The notes below the pieces were generated by a model. The model was given only the letters and a program-made list of their open reading frames with translations, was not told the origin of the DNA and ran no database searches. DNA of 64,000 nucleotides, taken from NCBI RefSeq assembly GCF_033439725.1, contig NW_026944389.1, positions 1,922,001 to 1,986,000 of the forward strand, read 5' to 3'. A program made the position numbers and the translations under genes. Position 1 is the first letter of the stretch. The number at the start of each line of letters is the position of its first letter. Of this stretch, positions 22,916 through 35,800 are shown one piece after another. Source of the stretch: Neurospora tetraspora. Its lineage: Eukaryota; Ascomycota; Sordariomycetes; Sordariales; Sordariaceae.

Positions 22916-24141
22916 GATTGAGTGTTGAGTTTTGCTGTTTGTCTGTTTGTTTGCGCGCAGGTTTTTGTGCTGCTGCTTGGAAGGATTATGGCGACATGGC
23001 GAAGGAGTTTTGTTGGTTTGAATAATGTGGGCGATGGCTTACCATTCTTTTTGTTTGGTTTATTGTTGCCTTTGGTCTACCTGGTTCTAATACATAGAGG
23101 TGACGGAGTTTACTGGTGTGGCTTTTGGCGAAGTTAATGACGAGATGAAGGTTGCGGGTTGGATGTATTGGTGTTGGTAGGCTTTCGGTGGATATCAGGA
23201 GTTAGCTCCTTTAATCAGCAACGCCGTAGACTAAGTGTACAAAAAGGAGTGTACGAGACGATGAACACATACAAAGTTATGAATACACAGGCTCCAAGAG
23301 TTCTGGGATCATCGACGTGCAAAACTTGAAGAAGCTCGATAACGCACATCGAGATAGTGGCGTCAAAGATGTTCCAACATTATCTTTTTCACATGTCCTG
23401 GTTAGCATCAGACAGAATAGCCCATGGAACTCGGACTGACCACATATTGCCCTTCTCCACCTCGTGTATGTCCCTTCTGTTACATCCTCACCGTCTTTAC
23501 ATAAAAAAAAGCTTGATCAGGCAAGCCAGGGACGATCGGCAGTGAGCATCTCGCATCCAAAATAATCGGACTCCACGAACCTATCAAAAGTCTCCGGCCT
23601 TTTCTCCTCGGCCTTTTCTCCGAACACTTGTACCTGGCTCCCCTTGATTGCTGACCACCTCCAGACGCTTCTTCGATAAAGCCATTTCAGTGATTTTTGG
23701 CAAGCATGTAAGACAAATTGTCGAGAGAAAGGCGTCGCTGATGAATCGCTCATATATAAGGTAATTAGTCGAAGAAACGGCGTTTGGCGTTGTTCATGGA
23801 TTAAGCAAGTCGTCGAGAGTAGGACGTCGAAGCAAAGATGTTGCTGAGAACTCAACAAACCAAAGATCGACGATGTTTGGCGGGGTAGCTTCCTTGCTGT
23901 GGACATGTGGTTAAGGGGTCGCAGCGGGTCTTGGCAGTGACGTATTAGAGACTTCCACGTGTGTAAGTCGTCAACATCACCACATCATTGTTGAGGTTGG
24001 TTTTGAGATAAATAGCTGCTCGTCTCTGTCTTTCATCTTCAGAAGTTTTTACAACGCTTCACACGGATTCACTACATCAAGACTCCATACTACAATACCA
24101 AACCAATCACGAAAAGAACACCAAAACACAACATCATCAAA
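22916..24141. other. Intergenic between surface protein and DJ-1 genes
   Basis: 1.2 kb. The first 250 bp is T/G-rich 3' UTR-like. The last 130 bp is an A/C-rich leader typical just before a strong fungal start codon (CATCATCAAAATG). Frames such as 23517..23906 on the minus strand show no recognisable protein. Confidence 0.5.
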
Positions 24142-24966
24142 ATGTCCGCTCCCAAGGTCCTCGTCGTTCTCACCTCTCACGACAAGCTCGGTGATACTGG
24201 CAAGCCTACTGGGTGGTACTTGGTAAGCTTCTCCCCTCTCCTCCCTTTTCCCCTCCTTCATCCCATTTCTCCTTCTCCCCTTACCACCAGTACAAAAGAT
24301 AACCTAACTAACACCACCCCCCAGTCCGAATTCGCCCACCCCTACGACGTCCTCAACTCCGCCTCCGTCTCCCTAACCGTCGCCTCCCCTCGCGGCGGTC
24401 TCTCACCCGTCGACCCCTCCTCCATCGACGCCGCCAAGGACGATTCCATCTCCACCAACTTCATCAACTCTCCCTCCACCAAGCCCCTTTTCGAGCAAAC
24501 CCTCCCGCTCTCCGACTTCGTCGGTAACCCCTCCGCCATCGCCCCCTTTGCGGCTATCTTCTTCCCCGGCGGCCACGGCCCCATGTTCGACCTCGCCACC
24601 GACCCTCAATCCCAGCAACTTATCCGCGAATTCTGGGACGCTGGCAAGGTCGTAGCCGCGGTGTGCCACGGTCCCGCGGCGCTGGTGAATGTGAAGCTTG
24701 CTGATGGGAGTCACTTGTTGAAGGGGAGGAAGGTGACGGGGTTCACGAATGAGGAGGAGGATATGGTTCAACTGAGCAAATTCATGCCGTTTATGTTGGA
24801 GGATAAGTTGAAGGAGGCGGTGGGACCGGAGGGGGCGTTTGAGAAGGCCCCCAGTGCGTGGGGCGAGAAGGTGGTTGTTGATGCGGAGGGACGGTTGATT
24901 ACGGGGCAGAACCCGGCTAGTGCTACGGGGGTTGGCAAGGCTATTTTGAAGGCTATTTCGTCTTGA
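24142..24966 (+). CDS. DJ-1/PfpI superfamily protein, HSP31-like (glutathione-independent glyoxalase III type)
   Basis: By family, converts methylglyoxal to D-lactate and protects against oxidative stress in the cytosol. Model: exon 1 24142..24222, intron 24223..24324 (GTAAGC...CCCAG; it is in frame and open, so easily missed), exon 2 24325..24966; 240 aa, near yeast Hsp31 (237). The intron separates KPTGWYL from SEFAHPYDVL; the Glu of SEF (residue 29) is a conserved active-site residue. FFPGGHGPMFDL is the elbow region, and AAVCHGPAAL gives nucleophile Cys141 with His142. KVTGFTNEEE and the closing TGQNPASATG are typical of the Hsp31 subgroup. The AC-rich leader and C-biased codons in exon 2 suggest high expression. 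Confidence 0.9.
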   Translation: MSAPKVLVVLTSHDKLGDTGKPTGWYLVSFSPLLPFPLLHPISPSPLTTSTKDNLTNTTPQSEFAHPYDVLNSASVSLTVASPRGGLSPVDPSSIDAAKDDSISTNFINSPSTKPLFEQTLPLSDFVGNPSAIAPFAAIFFPGGHGPMFDLATDPQSQQLIREFWDAGKVVAAVCHGPAALVNVKLADGSHLLKGRKVTGFTNEEEDMVQLSKFMPFMLEDKLKEAVGPEGAFEKAPSAWGEKVVVDAEGRLITGQNPASATGVGKAILKAISS

Positions 24967-25559
24967 GCAGTAAATTCTAGACTTCTAGGGAAGTAACGGC
25001 GGTTTACATAACATAGGTAACTGCCGTGCGAGAATAGAATTTCTGTCTTCTGGGTTAACACTACACGAGTCACGAATGTTTTTGAATGAATAGATTTCTT
25101 TGTTTGGCAACTTTTGCTGTTGATTCCTGCTTTTCTTATAAGTAGAAGTCATTCATGAATGAATACATGACTATACAACAAACAGAGCTATGGTACCGCT
25201 GTCATCAACGCTGGGGTATTTGCAGACTAAATAAAGTAAGCAAGTTGAAACAACCAAACGCCGGGGTATGTGTAGACTGGGAAAGTCCAAACAGGACGTG
25301 TGTACACCGCCAATTTCCCAACCCCCATCACTTCTTTTGACGTATGTCGAGATCCTGATGCGCACCTATTTTCCCCTGCCATGATACTAACCCACAGCCA
25401 AGCCCTTTCTGGCCAAACTCTTAGCCAAACCGGCACGAAAACGCCAATGCTAACCGGGTATATAGTCGATACGCCAACCCTTCTTTTCCCTCAGCGCCTA
25501 ATAATGCACACACAAAAAGAAAATACCCTGGCTAGAGAGGGATCCATCCATCCCCATCC
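24967..25559. other. Intergenic: tail-to-tail between DJ-1 and Gln-rich genes
   Basis: 593 bp of 3' flanks. AT-rich near 25080-25170. No coding or repeat signal seen. Confidence 0.45.
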
Positions 25560-28500
25560 TTAATTACTGCCAACAGTCCTCCCATCTGTGCCAATAATGC
25601 CAACAGCACCACCGCCCACTACCGCTTGCAATCTTTCCGCAACAGCAGAAGCGGAAGCGCCATCGGCTTGAATACCAGTAAGCACAATCCTCTCCGCCCA
25701 CGGATACTCCGTCCACTCCAAAAACTTGACCCTCAACTCCCACAACATCTCATACAGCAAGTCGATGATAGGGAACAGCGTGTTGGTGGGATTGAGCTCG
25801 CCCGGGCCGAACGCCGAGCCCTTCATGCAGTCGTAGCATTTGCCGGCGAATTGCTGCATCATGGCGTCCGCGAAGCGGTACCTGCCGCGACGCTCGTGCT
25901 CGATGGCTTTCATGATGTCGAAGACGGAGTGGATGGAGAGGCCGTTGGTCATTTTAGTTCCTTGGCCGTGGAAGGTGGATTCGATAGAGGCGGTTTGGGC
26001 TTGGGCTTGGGCTTGGGCTTGGGCTTGGGTCTCTGGGTTGGGTCCGTTGGGTCCGTTGGATGATGCTCCGGCTGTGGGTGTGGTTGTGGTTGTTGCAGTG
26101 GTTTCCTTGGGTATATGCAGACCCAAGCCTCTGATGACCTGTGTCAAACCGGCCATGCGCTTTTCCATGCACAATTTGCTGCGACAGCCGCCGTTGCGTT
26201 GGCCGTTCTTGATACGACCGTGCCAGTTCTTGCATGTGGTCTCAGCTACGTTTATCAGGTAGTCGCAGGCTTTGGTTCGGGTGTTGACGATGGCATCTGT
26301 TTCCGTGATTTTTTGTTAGTCAACACTCCTCTTCATCAACATCAAACACTGGCCGAACAAAGAAAGAACAAGAAAAACTCACCAATAGTCTCCTCCCCAA
26401 CCAACCCCCTATTCAACACCCCTCCCCCACCAACACCACCACCCGGCTTCCTCAAAACAAACCGTCCCTGCGCATCCTTATCCACACAACACACATACGC
26501 CAACCTAGCCACCAACGTCCTCCACTCCACGATCCACATAAACTTCCTACATGCCTCCAACGCCTTCTCCCATTTATTCTTCTTCAAGTCCGCCCCCTTC
26601 ATATCACGCTCCTCAAACAGATCCTCCTCCGCCACCTGTGTGGACATCCAATGTGGATTCACATTCTCTTTGTTACCGCTACCACCGCTCGTGCTGCTCG
26701 TCACCGTCGTCGGCACAGACACAGGCGTGGTAACCTGCCCAATAAACAACCCCATACACCGTCTCAACCAACTCACGACGTACCCCTTATCCAGCCCAAG
26801 CGCCGGCTGCAGGTTGGATAAGCGCCAGATGGTCTCGACGTCGCAGGCTGTTTTGCCCTGGGTGGCGGGGTCTTCGAGGAGGCGGAGCAAACGACCGAAG
26901 GCTTGCATGTGCGAGTCGGCGGTCTCGCCGGGGGCGTTGGAGAGCTCGGTCGGGGTGGTACCACTACCCGGGGTGGTGAGCGCCTCGTTGAAGTTGATGT
27001 ACACAATATTGGGGAAGGGGGAGGTGGTGAGGGAGGTTGGGTGGTGCAGGTGTTTGAGCGTGCTGCGGCGCACGCGGAAGTGGTGGAGGGTGTGGATGCC
27101 GAAGACGCAGTAGAAGTCGGTATCGGCTTGGGGGGAGATGATGGTGGGGGTTACGGGCTTTGAGAGGTTGGAGGTGTTTACGTTGGGGATCTGGGGGGGA
27201 AGTGCTGGTTGAGTTGAGGGTTGGAGGGAAGGTCCGGTCGAGGAGGCTTGCATGGCATGCTGAGTTGTTGGAATCTGAGCGGCAGCCTGAGCTTGATGTT
27301 GGACAGCATGCTGAACTGGTTGCTGAGTGGTATGCTGAGCTGGGATCTGAGCACCATTCTGGGCCTGTTGCTGAGCCTGTTGTTGAGCCTTTTGCTGAGC
27401 AGCATACTGAGCGGGTGTCTGAACGGCATTCTGAGCCTGTTGTTGAGCGGCATGCTGAGCTTGTGGTTGAGCGGCATGCTGAGCTTGCTGCTGGGCCCTT
27501 TGCTGGGCCTGTTGCTGAAAAGCATGCTGAGCTTGTTGCAGGAACTGTTGCTGGGCCTGTTGTTGCTGAGTCTGCTGTTGCTGAGCCTGTTGTTGCTGGG
27601 CCTGTTGTTGCTGAGCCTGTTGTTGCTGAGCCTGTTGTTGCTGGGCCTGTTGTTGCTGGGCCTGTTTCCGAGCCTTTTGCTGAGCTTGTTTCTGGGCCTT
27701 CTGCTGCGCCAGTTGCTGAGCAGCATGTTGGGCCTGTTGTTGAGTTGGCGGCTGAACAGTATGTTGAGTCTGTTGATGGGCCTGTTGCTGAGATGGCTGC
27801 TGAACAGCATGCTGATATGAATGTTGAACAGCAGGCTGAGCAGATACACGATTCTGAGCAGTAGCTTGGGCTTGTTGTTGAGCAACAGCCTGAGCTTGAT
27901 GCTGAACAGGAGCCTGAGCTTGACGCTGAGCAGCATACTGAATAGCACGCTGGGCTGGTTGCTGAACAATATGCTGAGCTGGCTTTTGAACAGCTTGCTG
28001 AGCCTGTTGCTGAACGGTTTGCTGAGCAGGCTCCTGACCGACAGGTGGGGCCGTCACATGAGTGGAAGGTTGAACCGGAAGTTGAGCAGGAGGTTGGGTC
28101 TGTTCTTGGGTGGAAGACTGAGGAGGATGCCGGGCGGGAGCTGGAGAAGGAGACGGAGTGAAAGCCGCATTAGGAGCTCTCTGGGCTGAAGGTCCAACTG
28201 GATCCTGCTTGGGAGGTTGAGACGGATGTTGAGGAGAAACTCGAGCAGGAGTAGGAGTCGGGGTGGGTGCCGGGGTAGGACCTAGTGCCGGCGCACGAGC
28301 TGGGCCCGGAGCAAAAGCTTGAGTTGAAGCTGGAGCTGCAGTAGAAGATTGAGCAACACCAGGAGCTTGTCGAGGAAACACAGATGCGACTTTCGCAACT
28401 GTTGGGATATTCGGAACAGGAACAGGCGAGACCTTGTTAGGCACAGCAGGGGCTTGTTTCTCAATACCCTTCGCCGGAGTTTGCTTCACCACATGAGTTG

Positions 28501-29941
28501 GTGGTGCAGAACTCAAGTTTGGGATCGGAGCAGAATAAGCCGCCGCAGCAAATTCCGACGGGACCTGAATAGGTGAGGGGGGAGCCATATTGAAGATCGG
28601 CGCCTGGGAAGAAAGCTGGGCTACCTGCTTATGAGGGGCGGAAGGAGGAAGTGTGGCCGAGCCTGTTGTCTGTACGAAGCTCTGGGTAGGCTGGAATGTT
28701 TTCATAGCCTTAAGGGCCTGTTGAACAGCAGGCGTAGGTGTGTCTGTTGTGTGCCCAATAGATGGGTTTGGAGTGGCTGTTCCTGAAGCCGACAGCATTG
28801 ACGGGTTAGCTGGAGAAGCACCATAATGGTTTGTGGTCGACAAGAGGGCTGGAGTAAAGGTTGGCGTAGACGTCGGTGTCGACATAGCAGCCATCGGTGC
28901 GACGGGTGCAATGGCCTCCGGTGCGACGGGTGCGGTGGTCTCTGTCTTCTTTTTCTGCGTCCTCTGACGTTTCTTCGGTGGCTCTTTGGGAGCCGTAGGG
29001 TCGGTTGTGCCGTCGGCCTTTGGCTTTCGAGGAGCATAATTCCTCTTGCGCTTCGCAGGCTGGGCGGGATTCGCTTCTTGGGGGGTGGCAGGTGTCTGGC
29101 TTGTGGCACTCTTTGAGACCCCCTTTTTCGTCGTCTCCGCAGCGACTTGGCTCTTCATTGTCTCGGCAGCACGGGAGAGAGCATCCGCTGGTAAGGAGGT
29201 AGCCGGAGGTTGAGGAGCCTGCGATTGCAATGCAGGCATGCTGTTGGGACGGAATGAAGAGTTGTTGTTGTGAAAGCTGCCATTGTTGTAATGGCTGGCG
29301 GCGCCAGGGATAATCGAGAAATCGAAGGACGAAGGAATCTGACCCAGGTACGGGTTCACCATTCCGTTGACAGGTTGTTGGTGATGCGCATACTGTAGCA
29401 TGGCCGCGGCGGCTTGTGCCTGTTGAGGAAACCCCATCAAATTGTTTCCCCCTGTGTTGTGGCTCATATGGCCATTGAACGATGGCTGAGGTTGTTGAGT
29501 GGCCTGCTGAGCCCCCATATTGACCATGTTGTTGTGAAAGTTGGCTTGGGTCGTTGCGATGGGCTGGCCGGCGGACGGCTGTGTGGGATGTTGAAAACCA
29601 AAAGACGGCAACTGCTGGTTGAAGGTATGTCCTTGGTCAGGTGCCATGCCGTTTCCATTTCCCATGACGCTCATGTTAGGATTGTTCTGGGCTGCAATAC
29701 GGGAATGGTGAGGAGGGTTGGGAGGGGGGAAAGTGGGATGGGAATTTGGGTTTTGGAATTGCCCCAAGTTGGATGGAAAAGACTGAGGAGGGGACGTCTG
29801 CGAGGTCGGTCGCAAAGGGGTATTGGACTGGCCAGCCGTCAAGGCAGGGTCGATGGGCTCCATTTGAAAGGCGAAGACGCTGTGAACGTATTCTGATTGT
29901 GACGGATTTAGGTCAGGCTGATTGTGATTTGCGTCGTTCAT
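25560..29941 (-). CDS. Giant Gln/Ala/Pro-rich low-complexity protein, 1431 aa; function unknown
   Basis: Model: exon 1 29941..26383, intron 26382..26297 (GTGAGT...AACAG), exon 2 26296..25560. The start MNDANHNQPDLNPSQSEYVH is the first ATG in a frame that is open further upstream. Residues 1-290 are Asn/Gln/Pro/Met-rich. A basic segment near 300-345 (PAKRKRNYAPRKPK, PPKKRQRTQKKK) looks like a nuclear-localisation signal. Residues about 560-890 are Pro/Ala then (QA)n/(Q4A)n, prion-like. After this comes a folded part near 920-1080 (DFYCVFGIHTLHHFRVRRS, AFGRLLRLLED, CDVETIWRLSNLQPALGLDK) that has the look of a fungal BTB-like domain. The C-terminus has TTCKNWHGRIKNGQRNGGC and SVFDIMKAIEHERRGRYRFA. 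A nuclear, possibly transcription-related role is inference. A long shadow frame opposite the repeats is an artefact. Confidence 0.78.
25997..26029. repeat. (GGGCTT)5 hexanucleotide repeat inside CDS
   Basis: Five pure copies encoding alternating Gln-Ala on the minus strand. Pure repetition at the DNA level points to replication slippage. Confidence 0.9.
27545..27664. repeat. 15-bp tandem repeat inside CDS, coding (QQQQA)n
   Basis: About eight copies of a 15-bp unit like CCTGTTGTTGCTGGG, with only GGG/GAG and CTG/TTG differences, encoding a Gln-rich pentapeptide on the minus strand. It is embedded in a longer (27280-28020) degenerate CTG/TTG-rich tract. Confidence 0.85.
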
Positions 29942-32893
29942 GTTGCAGTAAAAGCCACCGTTATCCGGCAGCTTGAATGCGGAGACGCGTTGTCCGTGGT
30001 GCGGTTGAACAGCTCGTGGGGGAGTTGTCGATAGTCGCACGTCGAGTGTTGGGGGTAAACACCAAGATGGACCTGGCGGGAAGTGGTGAAGGAAATAAAA
30101 GGTCGCGCAGTGCAAGGCGGGGAGTTATTTCTGCCATATAATAAATACGTACGGCGCTCGGGGCAACAAGTGAATGGCCGATGCCCGCGTCGGTACAGGT
30201 TATGACGCGGGGGGTTCGAAGGTCCTGCCGGTCTCGGTGAAAAAAAGTTACCTTCTTTGCCTTCCAAAGTGAACGACTCTCAGTTCCAGATTGCTGGTAG
30301 TCCTGCTAATTATTTCCAATCACTTCGTCGTCAGGTGCAGAAAGTACTCCAGCACAAGTCGAGCTGACTGTGAAGGGGGTGCAAAAAAGGTGTGGCCCGG
30401 GTGACGGAGACGGATTGATAAATACCGGGCCTTGTTTTTGTCAATCAGCTTATTACCGTCGTCGGTTGTAAAGGAACGCATCAAGGGAGAAAGTGAACAT
30501 GAACTCTCTCTTCCTGTTTTGCCCACGTCTTTTCCATGGAGTTCAAGCATACCTTTTCAAGTTGTTCCACGCTGACCCCCGATTTTGTTCCCTAGGCCAA
30601 CATCGCACCAGCTTGTTTCAAGCTTCGAACAATGGACATTGCGAGACACCAAAAGTCATCTTCTCCCTTGTGACAGATTTATATGTCATATTCCTTGACC
30701 ACACATCTTTCACAGATGAACGAGCCGCCCACACCATCATTTACTGAAGCCCAATCTTGATCCAATATGAGAGTTGCGGTTTGTACTGTCAACATTAGAA
30801 GCTTGGTGACATCAGACCGGCAACGGCTTGGGTCATCAACACATATGCGTAGGAAGGCATGAAACTGCCATGGCGTTTCCTTCCTAGCGACGTCTGGCGC
30901 CTGGAGTTCAGACATGCCTCTCGGCAAGTTGAGGCCCCGAGTTAACCAGAATCACATCATTGAAGCTACAACTTGTTTCCAGAAACTAAGAAGGTCCGGT
31001 TAGCAGAATTATTTGGAATCCATTTCGATCTGGCCGATACATGAGCGACAGAATGCGAGTGTCACCAAGGCTTCAAGCTGCGATAGACGTGCCTTTGTTG
31101 ACCGGGTCCATATCAATATCCTCTTCCTATGAGCAATCTGTCACTGAGATGCTCAACTGTTACGGCGACCCGAGGCCTCGTTTCGTCATGTCATCCACAA
31201 CATATATCGCCTGCCAGTCTAGCCCTAGAGTCAAGGAACAGTTCTTAAGAGAGAACAACGGGAACAATGAAGAATGGTGAAACGAGAATGTTCCCCGGTG
31301 TTTCGGACAGAGGACGAGATGTACTGCCGCAAGAATTTATCTCAGGCAAGTATGATCGTAGTTAGGTGGCTTGATGTTGACTCCAGGTACATCTCGACTT
31401 GACTCTTTCATATGTCGTCGTCGTCGTCGTCGTCGGGATGCACGTGATACATACTGTACTTGGTTAGCACTTCCCCGGACAATAAGTGGGCCCAAACTTG
31501 CACTCGTGCACAGACCAAGTCATCCAGGCAGCAGGGGGGAATATAAACCACCGAGACCGTCGCCCTGATTTGTCTTGTCTTTCTCTCTTCTTTTCTTCTT
31601 TAGCTCTCTTTGCCTTATGGCTTAGATCAAGCATAGCAGTCTGTTCTTTTCAGTTTAATCTCTGAAACTGCTCTTACGGGGGCAGAATCGTGATTACAAC
31701 TATTTTTGCAGTTCGGTCGGCGACCCTCTGGGCTTGCTCATGGTCGCCTTCCACCGTGTCCCTGGCATTACACTGCCTCCAGGTGATGCGAACTGCACGA
31801 CTTTGCTTCTTTCTTCTCAAGTCATTTTCATTGCAATCTTTGGGCTACGCGCTCGGGATGCGAGGAAGAAGTCGTTCCGTTTGTATTGCCGCCTTGGTCC
31901 TACAGTATCATGAAATCTACTACTATGTGTTTGCTGACTTTTAAGGTCTTTGTTCGGTCATGAGTATTCTCTTGGTCAGTTGACGGAAGCTAGAGACTGG
32001 GTTTGGGATTTACTTCCAGCTCGCATCATCCCTCCACCTCTCTCCCTGGTCTCTGGTGCTCCCGAGCGATATGAAGCGCTCTGACTGTTCTGCAATGGCC
32101 AAGAAACCCAAATGCCCGCCAGCTGAGGAATCTGGCTGGTTCCGGTTGACACTCACGGTGCCTCGCGAGGCGTTGGACCTTTGGCTGCAGAGGTTGAGGA
32201 AACTTCTGCAAGAGATCCAGAAATCTTTGTGGTGAACTGTCGGTAACAACCTACATCGCTGTAAGTCATAGCGAAGTGTTGTGAACGAAGATTTTGAAGG
32301 GCTGGTTCAAGCGGTCGAGGAAGATGATATGAAGGAAGTGGAACAAAGCGAGGACTCGCTGGACAAAAAAGATGGTACACAACAAATGGAAAAGGGGGAC
32401 TAACATTGCTCCACTTTGGTCAAACACTTAATACGAAAACGTGTTTCTAAGAATTGTGGCAGAGGAAGAACTGAATACAAGCCAGATAATGCTTGAATGC
32501 TTCGTAAACGTTCAAGTAGCATTGACAAGACTATACTCGTCAGGCCAAACTTTGTGCTCTGTATTGACTTGGTTTGATGATATTCCAGTTATTCAAGAGC
32601 TTGACGCGTCGCGATCGCGGGGTAGCGTTCAAGCGCAGCAAAAGTTAGAGAGCTTGCAGCCCCCGCTCGCCTCTTCCCCCACGCACAGCGGACGAACTGC
32701 TCTTAACTCCGCAGCTCGTCCATTGCATCACCACTGTTGGAAACCATTCGACGCTAGCATTCAGTTCCCAAACTGCAAAGAACCCACGGCGCGACAATTA
32801 ATAATAAGACATTACTTCTCCCATTTTTCTTACAATTTATCGAATGTAAAGATCCCACTTCTCGAGCCTCTGTCGCCCGCCGCATCATACACC
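29942..32893. other. Long intergenic region between two divergent genes
   Basis: Nearly 3 kb with no convincing gene. All open frames are short, lack splice-joined partners and show no known motif. A (GTC)n microsatellite lies at 31414. The final 600 bp should hold the DDB1 promoter. A non-coding RNA cannot be excluded by eye. Confidence 0.5.
31414..31435. repeat. (GTC)7 microsatellite
   Basis: Seven pure GTC units in non-coding DNA. Confidence 0.9.
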
Positions 32894-35800
32894 ATGGCCT
32901 ACGTCGCCCCGATTCACCGGCCGAGCAGCGTGCGGCATGCTCTGCGTATCAACCTTTTGTCGCCGGAGGAGGAGAGCTTGATTATCACGTATGGACCTCT
33001 CTACCCCTTCAGTTGCATGATCATCTTTGCTGATTCAAGCGCATTAGGAAAACGAATCGCATAGAAATATGGAAGCTCGCCGACGGTCATCTATCCATGA
33101 TCCATTCCAAGGTTATCAACGGGACCATCACAATTCTCCAAAAGCTTCAGCCCAAAGACCATCCAACCGACCTTCTTTTCGTTGGCACCGACCAATTCGA
33201 ATACTTTACGGCAGAATGGGACCGCGAAACCCAGCAGTTGAAAACCCTGAACCGTTTCAGCGATCCGGGCGAGCGCCACATGCGCGACTCGCAAAGCCAG
33301 GACAAATGCATTGTCGATCCTAGCGGGAGGTTCATGGCCATGCACCTATGGGAGGGTGTCTTATCGGTCTGGCGGCTGGGTAACCGGAAGAACACGGCGA
33401 CGACACTTGACATATTGGTACAAGTGCGCCTATCCGAGCTCTTCATCAAGGGCAGCACCTTCCTATACACCGAGACCGGCATTCCCAAAGTTGCCTTCCT
33501 CTACCGCAACCAGGCCAACTCCAACGAAACCAAACTGGCGACGTACCGCCTCACGTCCGACGACCGGCACACAGAGATTTCTAAGTTTGATCCCACAAGA
33601 GACCGAGAGATCGACGCGGATGTGGAGGACCCGGGTGCGGGCATACTGATTCCGGTCAAAAAGGTCGAAGAGGAGGTGAAGAGACATCATTTCCGTAACA
33701 CGGAACAAGCGAAGCCACATGTTGGCGGTCTAATAGTGGTGGGCGAGACGCGGTTGCTATACATTGATGAAGTGACCAAGACACAGGTCGAATCCGCCCT
33801 CAAGGAGCCCTCGATATTCGTCGCTTGGGCCGAGTACGATCCTACACATTATTTCTTGGCCGATGACTACGGAAACCTACATTTACTCACCATCCTGACG
33901 GAGGGCGCAGTGGTCACCGGAATGGATGTCTCCAACATTGGAAAGACGGCCCGCGCACACGTCTTGACGTACCTAGGCGACGACATGTTGTTTGTTGGTT
34001 CGCACTACGGCAATTCGCAGCTTTACCGGCTCAACCTCCTTAGCGAGAATCTCAGCGAGATTCTGCAACTGGTCCAGGTTCTAGAGAATATTGGTCCTAT
34101 TACGGATTTCACCGTGATGGACATGGGGAATCGGGAAAACGACAGCCAGCTGGGCAACGAGTACTCTTCTGGCCAAGCCCGTATTGTCACAGCAAGTGGT
34201 GTCTTCAAGGATGGAACCTTGCGAAGTGTGCGGAGCGGTGTTGGTTTACAGGACATTGCGATCCTGGGTGAGCTACAGCACACTCGGGCGCTTTTCTCCC
34301 TTCAATCTTACAACTCCCCGCGCGTGGATACACTGGTCGCGTCCTTCCTGACTGATACACGAATATTCAGGTTCGATCCTCAAGGAGAGATCGAGGAAGT
34401 CGAGAACTACTATGGGATGGACCTACAGCATCAGACACTCCTGGCGACGAATCTCGACAATGGGCAACTGCTTCAGGTGACGACGGCGGCCGCTACTCTC
34501 CTTGACGCCGAAAGCGGAGTCACGATAGCATCGTGGGCTCCCGAAGGTGACAGGCAGATCATCAATGCTTCAGCTAACAAACACTGGCTGCTCTTGTCCG
34601 TTCAAGGCACCACCCTGGTCTCCATCAACATTGACAACGATTTGACGGTTGTGCAAGAGAAGGACATCAGTGAACAGGATCAGATAGCTTGCATCCACGT
34701 GGCGCCCCAGCTATCGGATGTGGGCGTGGTAGGGTTCTGGACGTCCGGAACGGTGTCCATTATCGATATGAGCACCCTGGAGCCTATACACGGCGAATCT
34801 CTCCGTCGCAGTGCAGACGATGCTTCCATACCCCGAGATATTGTCTTGGCCAAGGTGTTGCCCAATACGCCTGGAATGACCTTGTTCATCGCCATGGAGG
34901 ACGGAAATGTGGTCACGTTCAACATCGGCGAGGATCTGACCTTCTCTGGACGAAAGAGTGTCATCCTTGGCACAAGGGAGGCCCGCTTCCATTTGCTGCC
35001 ACAACAAGATGGCATCTACAGCATCTTTGCGACGACCGAGCACCCTAGTCTGATCTACGGCTCGGAAGGGCGGATTATATACTCGGCTGTGACGGCCGAG
35101 GACGCTACTTGTGTCTGTCCCTTTGACTCCGAGGCTTTCCCAGGGGCTGTCGTCTTGTCTACCGAGACCGAGATCAAGATTTCCGAGATCGACACAGCCA
35201 GACAGACGCACGTGCGATCTCTGGAATTGGGAGAGATGGTGCGTCGGATTGCATACTCGCCCAGTGAAAAGGGATTTGGACTTGGATGTATCAGGAGAGA
35301 GGTTATCAACGGCGAGGAGATCATTCACAGCTCATTCAAATTGGTCGATGAGATCCTGTTTGCGCGGGCTGGCAAGGAGTTTATGCTCGGAACGTCATCC
35401 TATTCCGAGCTAGTGGAGGATGTTATCCGAGCAGAGCTCCCTGACTCCTACGGAAATCTTGTGGAGAGGTTTATCGTGGGTACAAGCTTCCTGGAGGATC
35501 CTGACCGTGGCGCTGGTACGGACAAGCGCGGTAGGATCTTGGTGTTTGGAATTGACAGCAACCGGGATCCGTACTTGGTCCTCAAGCACGAGCTGAGGGG
35601 CGCTTGCCGTGCTTTGGCGGTCATGGGAAGCAAGATCGTGGCTGCACTCCACAAGACAGTGGTTATCAGCCAGTATGAGGAAACGTCAAGCACTGAGGCC
35701 CATCTCGTCAAGCTTGCCTCGTATCGATGCACGACTTATCCGGTGGACATCGCCGTGCATGGCAACATCATTGCTGTCGCTGACATGATGAAGTCGGCTA

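Noticed and set aside
27178-27969. Long antisense-frame proteins opposite the Gln-rich gene, Leu/Asn/Ser-rich
   Set aside because: They are the automatic mirror of CAG/CAA-type codons in the repeat tract and have no start context, introns or domain.
32441-33064. Plus-strand frame of 207 codons reading through DDB1 exon 1
   Set aside because: The DDB1 start at 32894 and its splice to KTNRIEIW explain the conserved part; the upstream codons are leader.
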